This document shows, in pieces, positions 6,778 to 12,876 of a stretch of 26,663 bases of DNA. The notes under the pieces are model-generated. The model ran no database searches. It was not told where the DNA came from and was given only the letters and a program-made list of their open reading frames with translations. The translations under genes were made by a program, and so were the position numbers. Every line of letters starts with the position of its first letter. Position 1 is the stretch's first letter. The stretch covers positions 1 to 26,663 of the forward strand of contig DASUSH010000034.1 of NCBI GenBank assembly GCA_036375215.1, read 5' to 3'. The stretch comes from DASUSH01 sp036375215 (GTDB taxonomy: Bacteria > Actinomycetota > Thermoleophilia > Solirubrobacterales > 70-9).

Positions 6778-7548
6778 ATGGAGGTCGGGTTCGCAGGAGC
6801 TGGAAACATGGCCGCCGCGATGGCCCGCGGCTGGGCCGGCGCGGAGGACGGGCCGGGAACGATGGTGTTCTGCGACCTCGAGCGCGATCGCGCCGCCGCG
6901 CTCGCCGAGGAGGTCGGCGGCGAGGTCGCCGACGACCTCTCCGAGCTCGCCGGCCAGGTCCACCTCGTCGTTCTGGGGGTGAAGCCGAACGCGCTCGAGG
7001 CCGTGGCAGCTGAGCTCGCCCCGGCCGGGCCCGAGGCGCTCCTCTCGATGCTCGCGGGGACGCCGCTGGAGCGGATCGAGGCCGAGTTCCCCGGCGTGCC
7101 GGCCGTCCGCTTGATGCCCAACCAGCCCGTCGAGGTGCGCCGCGGAGTCCTCTGCTGGGCCCGCGGCGGCGGGGTCCCCGCCGAGATCGCCGCCGAGATC
7201 GCCCGGCTCCTCGGCGTGCTCGGCACCGCGATCGAGCTTCCCGAGGAGAAGATCGAGGCGGCGATGGCCGTGATGGCGTGCTCCCCGGCCTACGTCGCGA
7301 TGGTCGCGGAGGTCCTCACCGAGGCCGGCGTCCGCGAAGGCCTCGAGCCCGAGGAGGCCGCCCTCTTCGTCCGCGAGACCCTCGCCGGCACCGGCGAGCT
7401 CCTCGGCGAGCGCGACGCGCACTCGATCCGGCGCTCCGTGGCGCCACCCGGGGGAGCCACCGAAGCCGGCCTCGAGGCGCTCGAGCGCGCCGAGCTCAGG
7501 GCCGCGTTCGACGCCGCCGTCGAGGCGTCCCTGGCGAGGGTCAGGTGA
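6778..7548 (+). CDS. proC: Pyrroline-5-carboxylate reductase
   Basis: NAD(P)H-dependent reduction of pyrroline-5-carboxylate to proline, cytosolic. 256 residues, slightly short of the usual ~270. The Rossmann motif GFAGAGNMAAAMARG is at residues 4-18. VVLGVKPNALEAV marks the end of the nucleotide domain. RLMPNQPVEVRRGV corresponds to the family 'R.MPN.P...g.G', and the C-terminal substrate signature appears as SVAPPGGATEAGLEALE. Start ATG 6778 is supported by the -10-like hexamer. Its stop overlaps the GTG of the YggT gene (GTGA). In many bacteria proC is found in this same yggS-proC-yggT neighbourhood. Confidence 0.93.
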   Translation: MEVGFAGAGNMAAAMARGWAGAEDGPGTMVFCDLERDRAAALAEEVGGEVADDLSELAGQVHLVVLGVKPNALEAVAAELAPAGPEALLSMLAGTPLERIEAEFPGVPAVRLMPNQPVEVRRGVLCWARGGGVPAEIAAEIARLLGVLGTAIELPEEKIEAAMAVMACSPAYVAMVAEVLTEAGVREGLEPEEAALFVRETLAGTGELLGERDAHSIRRSVAPPGGATEAGLEALERAELRAAFDAAVEASLARVR

Positions 7549-7841
7549 GCGCGCTGGCGGCCGCGATCGGCCGCGCCGAGATCGCCGACTACGTCTCCGC
7601 CCTCTTCCTCGTCTACCTGATCCTGATCTTCGCGCGGATCGTGCTCTCGTTCATCCCGCGCATGCCCTATAACCGCGCGTTGCGCACCGTCGTCGGCTTC
7701 ATCCACGAGGTCACCGACCCATATCTCAACCTGTTTCGACGCATCATCCCCCCGGTCGGGCCGCTCGACCTGAGCCCGATCCTGGCGATCTTCCTGCTCT
7801 ACATCGTCGAGGCGCTCGTCGTCGGGCTGATCGAGGGCTAG
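7545..7841 (+). CDS. YggT-family integral membrane protein
   Basis: Small membrane protein of 98 residues with two hydrophobic segments (about residues 13-35, YVSALFLVYLILIFARIVLSFIP, and 76-95, LSPILAIFLLYIVEALVVGLI) joined by a loop carrying the family motif VTDPYLNLFRRIIPPVGPLDLSPI. Members sit beside division genes, and a role in osmotolerance or division has been proposed, but the biochemical function is unknown. It starts at GTG 7545, overlapping the proC stop by 4 nt (GTGA), so it is translationally coupled. lspA follows after 2 nt. Confidence 0.88.
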   Translation: MSALAAAIGRAEIADYVSALFLVYLILIFARIVLSFIPRMPYNRALRTVVGFIHEVTDPYLNLFRRIIPPVGPLDLSPILAIFLLYIVEALVVGLIEG

Positions 7842-7843
7842 CG

Positions 7844-8296
7844 GTGAGCCGGGGCGCCGCGTGGCGCGGCGCGCTCGCCACCTGCGCGCTCGTCCTGATC
7901 GCCGACCAGGCGACCAAGCAGGCGGCCATCGACGCCCTCCTCGGCCAGCCGGCGAAGGACCTCCCGCTCGGCTTCCAGCTCGACTACGTGACCAACACCG
8001 GGATCGCCTTCGGCCTCTTCGACGACGGCGAGGCCTTCGTGATCCTGGTGACCCTGGCGGCCCTCGCCCTGCTCGTCGGCTGGTTCGCCTCCGACCCGAC
8101 CCGCCCGAACCTGTGGCTCGCGACCGGACTCCTCGCCGGCGGCGCGCTCGGGAACCTCGCGGACCGGTTGCGCGACGGCGCCGTCACCGACTTCATCGAC
8201 CCGCCGAGCTGGCCCGCCTTCAACGTCGCGGATGTCGCGATCACGGCCGGCGTCGTGATCCTGCTCCTCACCCACATGCTCCCGCAGCGGCAGTGA
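7844..8296 (+). CDS. lspA: Lipoprotein signal peptidase (signal peptidase II)
   Basis: Membrane aspartyl protease that removes the signal peptide from diacylglyceryl-modified prolipoproteins. 150 residues with four hydrophobic segments. Family motifs are present: LIADQATKQA (conserved Asp near residue 22), VTNTGIAFGLF, and the two catalytic aspartates in GGALGNLADRLRDGAVTDFID and FNVADVAIT. GTG 7844 starts 2 nt after the preceding stop, and its TGA overlaps the GTG of the pseudouridine synthase gene. The lspA-rluD pairing is conserved across many bacteria. Confidence 0.94.
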   Translation: MSRGAAWRGALATCALVLIADQATKQAAIDALLGQPAKDLPLGFQLDYVTNTGIAFGLFDDGEAFVILVTLAALALLVGWFASDPTRPNLWLATGLLAGGALGNLADRLRDGAVTDFIDPPSWPAFNVADVAITAGVVILLLTHMLPQRQ

Positions 8297-8955
8297 TCGT
8301 CCACGAGGACGAGTGGGTGGTCGTCGTCGACAAGCCCGCCGGCCTCGTCGTGCACCCGGCGCCGGGGCACCGCGGCGAGACCCTCGTCGACCTGCTCGAG
8401 GGCCTCGCCGGGGGCGAGCGAGAGCGGCCCGGAATCGTCCATCGCCTCGACAAGGACACCTCGGGCCTGATGGTGGCGGCGCGCAGCGAGGAGGCCCACG
8501 CCGCGCTCGCGGCCCAGATCGCCGCGCGCGAGGTCGAGCGCGAGTACGCGGCGCTGGTCGAGGGCAGGCTGCGCTCCCGCCGGGGGACGATCGACGCCCC
8601 GATCGGCCGCAGCCACCGCGACCCGACCCGGATGGCGGTCGCCGGCCGCGCCCAGCGCCAGGCCCGCACCCACTTCGAGGTCGAGGAGCTGCTCGTCGCC
8701 GACACGCTCGTGCGGGCGCGGCTGGAGACCGGGCGCACGCACCAGATCCGCGCCCACTTCGCCGCGATCGACCACCCGGTCGCGGGCGACCCGACCTACG
8801 GCTCGCGGGGGCGCCACGGCCTCACCCGCCAGTTCCTGCACAGCCGCCGCCTCGCGTTCGTCCACCCCGGGAGCGGTGAGGAGGTGACGTTCGAGTCGGC
8901 GCTGCCGCCCGACCTCGAGGCGGCGCTCGCGCGGGCGCGCGACGCGGGCTCCTAG
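8293..8955 (+). CDS. RluA-family rRNA pseudouridine synthase without an S4 domain
   Basis: Converts specific uridines of 23S rRNA or tRNA to pseudouridine. 220 residues. VVVVDKPAGLVVHPAPGH at the N terminus, the active-site motif HRLDKDTSGLMVAA (catalytic Asp around residue 55), REYAALVEG, ARLETGRTHQIRAHF and GDPTYG are all classical RluA/RluD signatures. RluD orthologues are usually ~300 residues with an N-terminal S4 RNA-binding domain; none is encoded here because the gene begins inside lspA at GTG 8293 (GTGA overlap). The target uridine cannot be told from sequence alone. The TAG stop forms part of a TAGACT hexamer that may initiate the rpsB transcript. Confidence 0.88.
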   Translation: MIVHEDEWVVVVDKPAGLVVHPAPGHRGETLVDLLEGLAGGERERPGIVHRLDKDTSGLMVAARSEEAHAALAAQIAAREVEREYAALVEGRLRSRRGTIDAPIGRSHRDPTRMAVAGRAQRQARTHFEVEELLVADTLVRARLETGRTHQIRAHFAAIDHPVAGDPTYGSRGRHGLTRQFLHSRRLAFVHPGSGEEVTFESALPPDLEAALARARDAGS

Positions 8956-8958
8956 ACT
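8953..8958 (+). promoter_or_regulatory. -10-like TAGACT upstream of rpsB
   Basis: TAGACT overlaps the preceding stop codon and is followed by a 127-nt non-coding stretch up to the rpsB ATG. It would give a long leader, unlike the leaderless genes here. Confidence 0.35.
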
Positions 8959-9085
8959 GTTCACCGCCAAGCAGCCGCCTGGCACACGCCAACTACCCCG
9001 CCGACCACGCCGAGGGGCCCTGCCCGGGAGAGCCCGGGTCCCCGAAGCGCCGGCGGGCCAGGTCAAAACCGATCAAGGGAGACTC
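8959..9085 (+). promoter_or_regulatory. rpsB 5' leader with a strong hairpin and Shine-Dalgarno site
   Basis: Non-coding leader. CCCGGG (9023-9028) and CCCGGG (9033-9038) pair around the loop AGAG, and GGGG at 9014-9017 can pair with CCCC at 9040-9043. AAGGGAG at 9075-9081 is a good ribosome binding site 4 nt before ATG 9086. S2 is known to autoregulate rpsB-tsf in other bacteria, so this leader could carry an S2 or other regulatory site, but I see no match to a known RNA motif. Confidence 0.45.
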
Positions 9086-10108
9086 ATGCCCCAAGAAGTA
9101 GGGATGAAGGAGCTGCTGGAGGCCGGGCTTCACTTCGGCCACCAGACGCGCCGCTGGAACCCGCGGATGCGCCGGTTCATCTTCGGCGAGCGCGAGGGCA
9201 TCCACGTCATCGACCTCCAGCAGACCCAGGTCCTGCTCGAGCGCGCCCGCGACTTCGCGGCCCAGGTGGGCCGCGAGGGCGGCACCGTGCTCTTCGTCGG
9301 CACCAAGAAGCAGGCGAGCGACTCGATCAAGGAGTGGGCCGACCGCTGCGGGATGCCGTACGTGAACCAGCGCTGGCTCGGCGGCCTGTTGACCAACTTC
9401 GAGACGATCTCAAAGCGGATCGACCGCCTCCACGAGCTCAACTCGCTCAAGGAGAACGATCAGCTCGACCTGCTCCCGACCAAGGAGCGGATGTCGATGG
9501 AGGCCGAGCTCGCCAAGCTCGAGTACAACCTCGGCGGCGTCCGCGACATGAAGCGCCTGCCGCAGGCCGTCTTCATCCTCGACCTGAAGACCGAGGACAT
9601 CGCCGTCCGCGAGGTGCAGCGCCTCGGGATCCCGATGATCGCGCTCGTCGACTCGAACGTGGATCCGGACCCCGTCGCGTATCCGATCCCCGGCAACGAC
9701 GACGCGATCCGCTCCTGCGACCTCGTCATCGAGACGGTCGGCAGCGCGATCGAGAGCGCCGCGGGCGAGTACCGCGAGGCCGAGGAGCGCCGCCGCGCCG
9801 AGGAGGAACGCAAGCGCCGCGAGGAGGAGGAGAAAAAGCGCCGCGAGGCCGAGGAGCGTGCCCGCCAGGAGGCCGAGCTGAAGGCGAAGCAGGAAGCGCA
9901 GGCGAAGGCCGCCGAGGCCGCCCAGCAGCAGGGCGACGCCGCGCAGCAGCAGCAGCAGGCGCCGCAGCAGCCTCAGCAGGCCCAGCAGGCCCAGCAGGCG
10001 CCCCCGCAGGCGCCCCAGCAGCCCCAGCCCGCCGAGCAGCCCGGGCCGGCGCCCGAGCAGGCCGAGACACCCGCGCCCGCCGAGGGCGAGACGAAGGAGG
10101 ACCGATGA
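9086..10108 (+). CDS. rpsB: 30S ribosomal protein S2 with a long Gln/Pro/Ala-rich C-terminal tail
   Basis: Structural protein of the small subunit, assembled late and required for S1/mRNA contacts in other bacteria. Residues 1 to ~229 are a complete S2 domain: MKELLEAGLHFGHQTRRWNP, FIFGEREGIHVIDLQQT, FVGTKKQASDSIKEWA, YVNQRWLGGLLTNF, LPQAVFILDLKTEDIAVREVQRLGIP, ALVDSNVDPD, IPGNDDAIRS. A strongly charged Glu/Arg/Lys helix (~230-275, likely coiled coil) follows, then ~65 residues containing 22 Gln with Pro and Ala, built from repeated CAG codons. A typical S2 is 230-260 residues, so this one is about 80-100 longer. The ATGA junction couples it to tsf. Confidence 0.96.
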   Translation: MPQEVGMKELLEAGLHFGHQTRRWNPRMRRFIFGEREGIHVIDLQQTQVLLERARDFAAQVGREGGTVLFVGTKKQASDSIKEWADRCGMPYVNQRWLGGLLTNFETISKRIDRLHELNSLKENDQLDLLPTKERMSMEAELAKLEYNLGGVRDMKRLPQAVFILDLKTEDIAVREVQRLGIPMIALVDSNVDPDPVAYPIPGNDDAIRSCDLVIETVGSAIESAAGEYREAEERRRAEEERKRREEEEKKRREAEERARQEAELKAKQEAQAKAAEAAQQQGDAAQQQQQAPQQPQQAQQAQQAPPQAPQQPQPAEQPGPAPEQAETPAPAEGETKEDR

Positions 10109-10716
10109 GCGCGCAGATATCCGCGGCCCAGGTCAAGGTGCTGCGCGAGCGCACCCAGGCAGGCGTGATGGACGCGAAGGCCGCGCTCTCGGAGGCCGGC
10201 GGCGACATGGACAAGGCGGTCGAGATCCTGCGCGTGAAGGGCCAGGCGTCGGCCGCGAAGCGCGCCGGCCGCGGGACCGCGGAGGGCGTCGTCGCGAGCT
10301 ACATCCACGCCAACAAGAAGATCGGCGCGATGGTCGAGGTCCAGTGCGAGACCGACTTCGTCGCCCGCAACGAGGACTTCACGGCGTTCGCCTACGAGGT
10401 CGCCCTGCACGTCGCCGCCGCCGACCCCAGCGTGGTCGACGCCGAGGACATCTCCGAGGAGGAGCGGGAGGCGGAGCGGCGCCTCCACAAGCAGAAGGCC
10501 GAGGAGGAGGGCAAGCCCGAGCACGTCGTCGAGAAGATCGTCGAGGGCCAGCTCGCCAAGTGGGCGAAGGACGTCGCCCTGCTCCAGCAGGAGCACGTCA
10601 ACTCCGACAAGCACGACGGCAAGACGATCGAGGAGCTTCGCGCCGAGCTCGCCGTCAAGACCGGCGAGAACATCCGCATCGCGCGGTTCTCGCGGTTCGT
10701 GGTCGGGGTCGAGTAG
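10105..10716 (+). CDS. tsf: Elongation factor Ts
   Basis: Guanine nucleotide exchange factor for EF-Tu, cytosolic. 203 residues, the short form seen in Thermus and cyanobacteria rather than the ~280-residue E. coli form. The N-terminal UBA-like domain VKVLRERTQAGVMDAKAALSEAGGDMDKAVEILR is at residues 10-43. The EF-Tu-contacting motif appears as VQCETDFVARNEDF, and the C terminus ends with TGENIRIARFSRFVV. It begins at ATG 10105, overlapping the rpsB stop (ATGA). A GC hairpin follows the stop codon before the next promoter candidate. Confidence 0.96.
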   Translation: MSAQISAAQVKVLRERTQAGVMDAKAALSEAGGDMDKAVEILRVKGQASAAKRAGRGTAEGVVASYIHANKKIGAMVEVQCETDFVARNEDFTAFAYEVALHVAAADPSVVDAEDISEEEREAERRLHKQKAEEEGKPEHVVEKIVEGQLAKWAKDVALLQQEHVNSDKHDGKTIEELRAELAVKTGENIRIARFSRFVVGVE

Positions 10717-10720
10717 AGGG

Positions 10721-10736
10721 CGCCCGGCCGCGGGCG
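10721..10736 (+). terminator. Terminator-like hairpin after tsf
   Basis: CGCCCG, loop GCCG, CGGGCG, 4 nt after the tsf stop. It lacks a T-run, so Rho-independent efficiency is doubtful. Confidence 0.4.
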
Positions 10737-10745
10737 GTGCGACAC

Positions 10746-10751
10746 TAGGGT
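10746..10751 (+). promoter_or_regulatory. -10-like TAGGGT upstream of pyrH
   Basis: TAGGGT ends 12 nt before ATG 10764. No Shine-Dalgarno sequence lies between, so a leaderless or near-leaderless mRNA is expected. Confidence 0.5.
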
Positions 10752-10763
10752 TACCGCGCGCAG

Positions 10764-11510
10764 ATGAGCGACCCCGCCTTCAGCCGCATCCTGCTCAAGC
10801 TCTCCGGCGAGGCCCTGATGGGCTCGCTGCGATACGGCACCGATCCCGAGCGCGTCGAGCGCATCAGCGGCCAGATCCACGCGGTCTCCGAGCGCGGGGT
10901 CGAGATGGCGGTCGTCGTCGGCGCCGGCAACATCTACCGCGGCCTCGCCGGCGCCGCGGCGGGCATGGACCGAGCCACCGCCGACTACATGGGGATGCTC
11001 GCGACCGTGCTGAACGCGCTGACGCTGCAGGACGCGCTCGAGAAGCGCGGTGAGCACACCCGCGTCCTCTCGGCGATCGAGGTCACCGAGGTCGCCGAGC
11101 CCTACATCCGTCGCCGCGCGATCCGCCACCTCGAGAAGGGGCGGACCGTGATCTTCGCCGCCGGCACCGGCAACCCGTTCTTCACCACCGATACCGCCGC
11201 CGCGCTGCGCGCGCTCGAGATCCACGCCGAGGCGATCCTGATGGCGAAGCACGGGGTGGAGGGCGTCTACGACGCCGATCCGGCCGAGGTCCCCGACGCG
11301 AAGTTCCTCCCCGAGATCACCCACCGCGAGGCGATCGAGCGCGGCCTCAAGGTCATGGACTCGACGGCGCTCTCCCTCTGCATGGACAACAAGCTGCCCA
11401 TCCACGTCTTCAACATGGCCGACGAGTCGAACATCGACCGCATCCTCGACGGCGAGCGCATCGGCACGATCGTCACCAACGGCGCGCGGGTCCCCGCCGG
11501 CTCTGGTTAG
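10764..11510 (+). CDS. pyrH: Uridylate (UMP) kinase
   Basis: Bacterial hexameric UMP kinase of the amino-acid-kinase fold, ATP + UMP to ADP + UDP. 248 residues. Motifs: ILLKLSGEALMG (phosphate loop, residues 9-20), VVVGAGNIYRG (about 50-60), FAAGTGNPFFTTDTAAALRALE (UMP binding), LMAKHGVEGVYDADP and the C-terminal ALSLCMDNKLPIHVFNM. The rpsB-tsf-pyrH-frr order is conserved across bacteria, but here pyrH has its own upstream hairpin and -10 candidate, so it may be transcribed separately from tsf. Its TAG stop is shared with the TAGGAT hexamer upstream of the frr leader ORF. Confidence 0.96.
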   Translation: MSDPAFSRILLKLSGEALMGSLRYGTDPERVERISGQIHAVSERGVEMAVVVGAGNIYRGLAGAAAGMDRATADYMGMLATVLNALTLQDALEKRGEHTRVLSAIEVTEVAEPYIRRRAIRHLEKGRTVIFAAGTGNPFFTTDTAAALRALEIHAEAILMAKHGVEGVYDADPAEVPDAKFLPEITHREAIERGLKVMDSTALSLCMDNKLPIHVFNMADESNIDRILDGERIGTIVTNGARVPAGSG

Positions 11511-11513
11511 GAT
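11508..11513 (+). promoter_or_regulatory. -10-like TAGGAT upstream of the frr leader ORF
   Basis: TAGGAT begins with the pyrH stop codon and ends 8 nt before ATG 11522, the same spacing as at pgeF and proC. Relative to the frr ATG it is 61 nt upstream. Confidence 0.45.
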
Positions 11514-11521
11514 CGGGCCGA

Positions 11522-11578
11522 ATGAATGCGCCGAATCCTCCGCTTCGCGGCCCCTTCGACACGATCTCATCTGCATGA
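11522..11578 (+). CDS. Candidate 18-codon upstream ORF of frr (MNAPNPPLRGPFDTISSA)
   Basis: ATG 11522 opens an 18-codon frame ending in TGA at 11576-11578, which overlaps the frr ATG (11575-11577) as ATGA. The ORF is placed as a leaderless start relative to TAGGAT, whereas the frr ATG itself has no Shine-Dalgarno sequence. Translation is not shown by sequence alone. The peptide is not preserved at the related rseP element, so if it matters it is translation of the ORF, not its product, that would count. A second ATG at 11526 is in another frame. Confidence 0.35.
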   Translation: MNAPNPPLRGPFDTISSA

Positions 11579-11579
11579 G
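11529..11579 (+). repeat. Copy 1 of a two-part element shared by the frr and rseP 5' regions
   Basis: CGCCGAATCCTCC at 11529-11541 and a 25-nt segment at 11555-11579 ending in CGATCTCATCTGCATGAG are both found again before rseP. The gap between the two parts is 13 nt here. The 3' part contains the inverted repeat CTCAT-CTGC-ATGAG, whose second arm includes the frr start codon. The first part includes an anti-Shine-Dalgarno-like CCTCC. Confidence 0.7.
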
Positions 11580-12150
11580 CGCCGACCCGGAGCTGATCGA
11601 CGCGCTGCTCGACGACGCCGAGGAGCGGATGGGCAAATCGGTGGAGTCGTGCCGCTCGGAGCTCGCGACCGTGCGGACCGGCCGGGCCTCGCCGCACCTG
11701 CTCGACCGCGTCGTCGTCGATTACTACGGGGCGGAGACGCCGCTCCAGCAGCTCTCGCAGGTGGCCGCGACCGACGCCCGCCTGCTCACGCTCACGCCGT
11801 ATGACAAGTCCTCGATCTCGGCGATCGAGAAGTCGATTCTCGAGTCCGACCTCGGCCTGACGCCCTCGAACGACGGCAACGTGATCCGGCTCTCGATCCC
11901 GGAGCTGAACGAGGAGCGCCGGCGCGACCTGGTGAAGGTCGTCCACGGCGTCGCCGAGCAGGGCAAGATCGCGATCCGGAACATCCGCCGCGACGTGATG
12001 CACGACCTGCGCGAGCTCAAGAAGGAGGGCGAGGCCGGCGAGGACGACGAGCGCCGAGCCGAGGCGGAGCTGCAGCGCCTCACCGACGAGGCGACCGCCC
12101 AGATCGACACCGCCCTGAAGGGCAAAGAGGAAGAGATCCTCGAGGTTTGA
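11575..12150 (+). CDS. frr: Ribosome recycling factor
   Basis: Acts with EF-G to split post-termination ribosomes. 191 residues, close to the usual 185. Motifs: AEERMGKSVESCRSELATVRTGRASPHLLDRVVVDYYGAETPL in domain I/II, LTLTPYDKSSISAIEKSILESDLGLTPSNDGNVIRLSIPELNEERR, and IAIRNIRRDVMHDLRELKKEG in the long helix. The start ATG 11575 has no ribosome binding site, lies in the arm of a small inverted repeat and overlaps the stop of an 18-codon upstream ORF. It may depend on reinitiation. Its stop overlaps the TTG start of uppS. Confidence 0.96.
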   Translation: MSADPELIDALLDDAEERMGKSVESCRSELATVRTGRASPHLLDRVVVDYYGAETPLQQLSQVAATDARLLTLTPYDKSSISAIEKSILESDLGLTPSNDGNVIRLSIPELNEERRRDLVKVVHGVAEQGKIAIRNIRRDVMHDLRELKKEGEAGEDDERRAEAELQRLTDEATAQIDTALKGKEEEILEV

Positions 12151-12815
12151 GCGCCGCCGCGCGCTACGTCGCGATCATCACCGACGGCAACGGCCGTTGG
12201 GCGGAGCGCCGGGGCGTTCCCACGCTCGAGGGCCACCAGGCCGGCGCCGACGTGGTCAAGGCTCGCCTGCGCGACGCCGTCGAGTTCGGGATCGAGGAGC
12301 TCACCGTCTACTCGTTCTCGACGGAGAACTGGGCGCGCTCGCCGGGGGAGGTGGCGGGCCTGATGAAGATGTTCGGCGACCGGATCGACCGCGAGACGCC
12401 CGAGCTCGACGCGGAGGGGGTGAGGATGCGCTTCATCGGGCGCCGCGACCGGATCTCCGCGGAGCTCGTGGGCCGGATCGAGTGGGCCGAGGAGAAGACC
12501 GGGGCCAACGACCGGATCACGCTGTTCGTCTGCTTCGACTACGGCGGGCGCACCGAGATCGTCGACGCGGCGAAGCGGTTCGACGGGGAGACCGAAGAGG
12601 AGTTCGCGAGGCTCCTCTACGCGCCCGAGATGCACGATCCCGACCTGCTCATCCGCACCTCGGGGGAGATGCGGATCTCGAACTACCTGCTCTGGCAGTG
12701 CGCGTACTCGGAGTTCGTCTTCCGCGACGAGCTCTGGCCCGACTTCACGCGCGAGGCGTTCCGGGCCGCGCTCGACGAGTTCGAAGCGCGCAAGCGCCGG
12801 TTCGGCGGGCGCTAG
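12147..12815 (+). CDS. uppS: Undecaprenyl (polyprenyl) diphosphate synthase
   Basis: cis-Prenyltransferase making the polyprenyl diphosphate carrier for cell-wall precursors. 222 residues. Catalytic Asp13 lies in YVAIITDGNGRWAERRG; the family normally has 'IMDGNGRWA', so the Met before Asp is Thr here. YSFSTENWARSPGEV, FCFDYGGRTEIVDAAKR... (positions near 130) and the terminal RTSGEMRISNYLLWQCAYSEFVF with WPDF complete the signature. It starts at TTG 12147, overlapping the frr stop by three bases (TTGA), and is therefore coupled to frr. Chain length (C50 or C55) cannot be judged. A GC hairpin follows. Confidence 0.94.
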   Translation: MSAAARYVAIITDGNGRWAERRGVPTLEGHQAGADVVKARLRDAVEFGIEELTVYSFSTENWARSPGEVAGLMKMFGDRIDRETPELDAEGVRMRFIGRRDRISAELVGRIEWAEEKTGANDRITLFVCFDYGGRTEIVDAAKRFDGETEEEFARLLYAPEMHDPDLLIRTSGEMRISNYLLWQCAYSEFVFRDELWPDFTREAFRAALDEFEARKRRFGGR

Positions 12816-12818
12816 GTG

Positions 12819-12858
12819 CCCGCGGCAACCCAACCACCGCGGCGGGCGCCGCGGGTGG
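12819..12858 (+). terminator. Overlapping alternative GC hairpins between uppS and cdsA
   Basis: Two mutually exclusive stems share the 3' arm at 12848-12855: CCCGCGGC (12819-12826) with GCCGCGGG, or CCACC-GCGGC (12834-12843) with GCCGC-G-GGTGG (12848-12858, one bulged G) around the loop GGGC. It sits 3 nt after the uppS stop and just before the cdsA -10 candidate. There is no T-run. Confidence 0.4.
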
Positions 12859-12860
12859 AA

Positions 12861-12866
12861 TAGCCT
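12861..12866 (+). promoter_or_regulatory. -10-like TAGCCT, leaderless start of cdsA
   Basis: TAGCCT ends 10 nt before ATG 12877. A GAGG lies directly next to the ATG, too close for a normal ribosome site. Confidence 0.45.
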
Positions 12867-12876
12867 CGCCGCGAGG

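Noticed and set aside
5637..7226. 529-codon minus-strand frame opposite the patatin and proC genes
   Set aside because: Low-complexity Arg/Ala/Ser-rich translation typical of antisense shadow in high-GC DNA, covering two well-supported genes.
9918..10040. CAG-rich repetitive stretch considered as a CRISPR-like or intergenic repeat
   Set aside because: It is in frame within rpsB and has no spacer-repeat structure.
11529..11579. The frr/rseP repeat interpreted as a conserved leader peptide
   Set aside because: The shared DNA blocks are read in different frames at the two loci, giving unrelated peptides.
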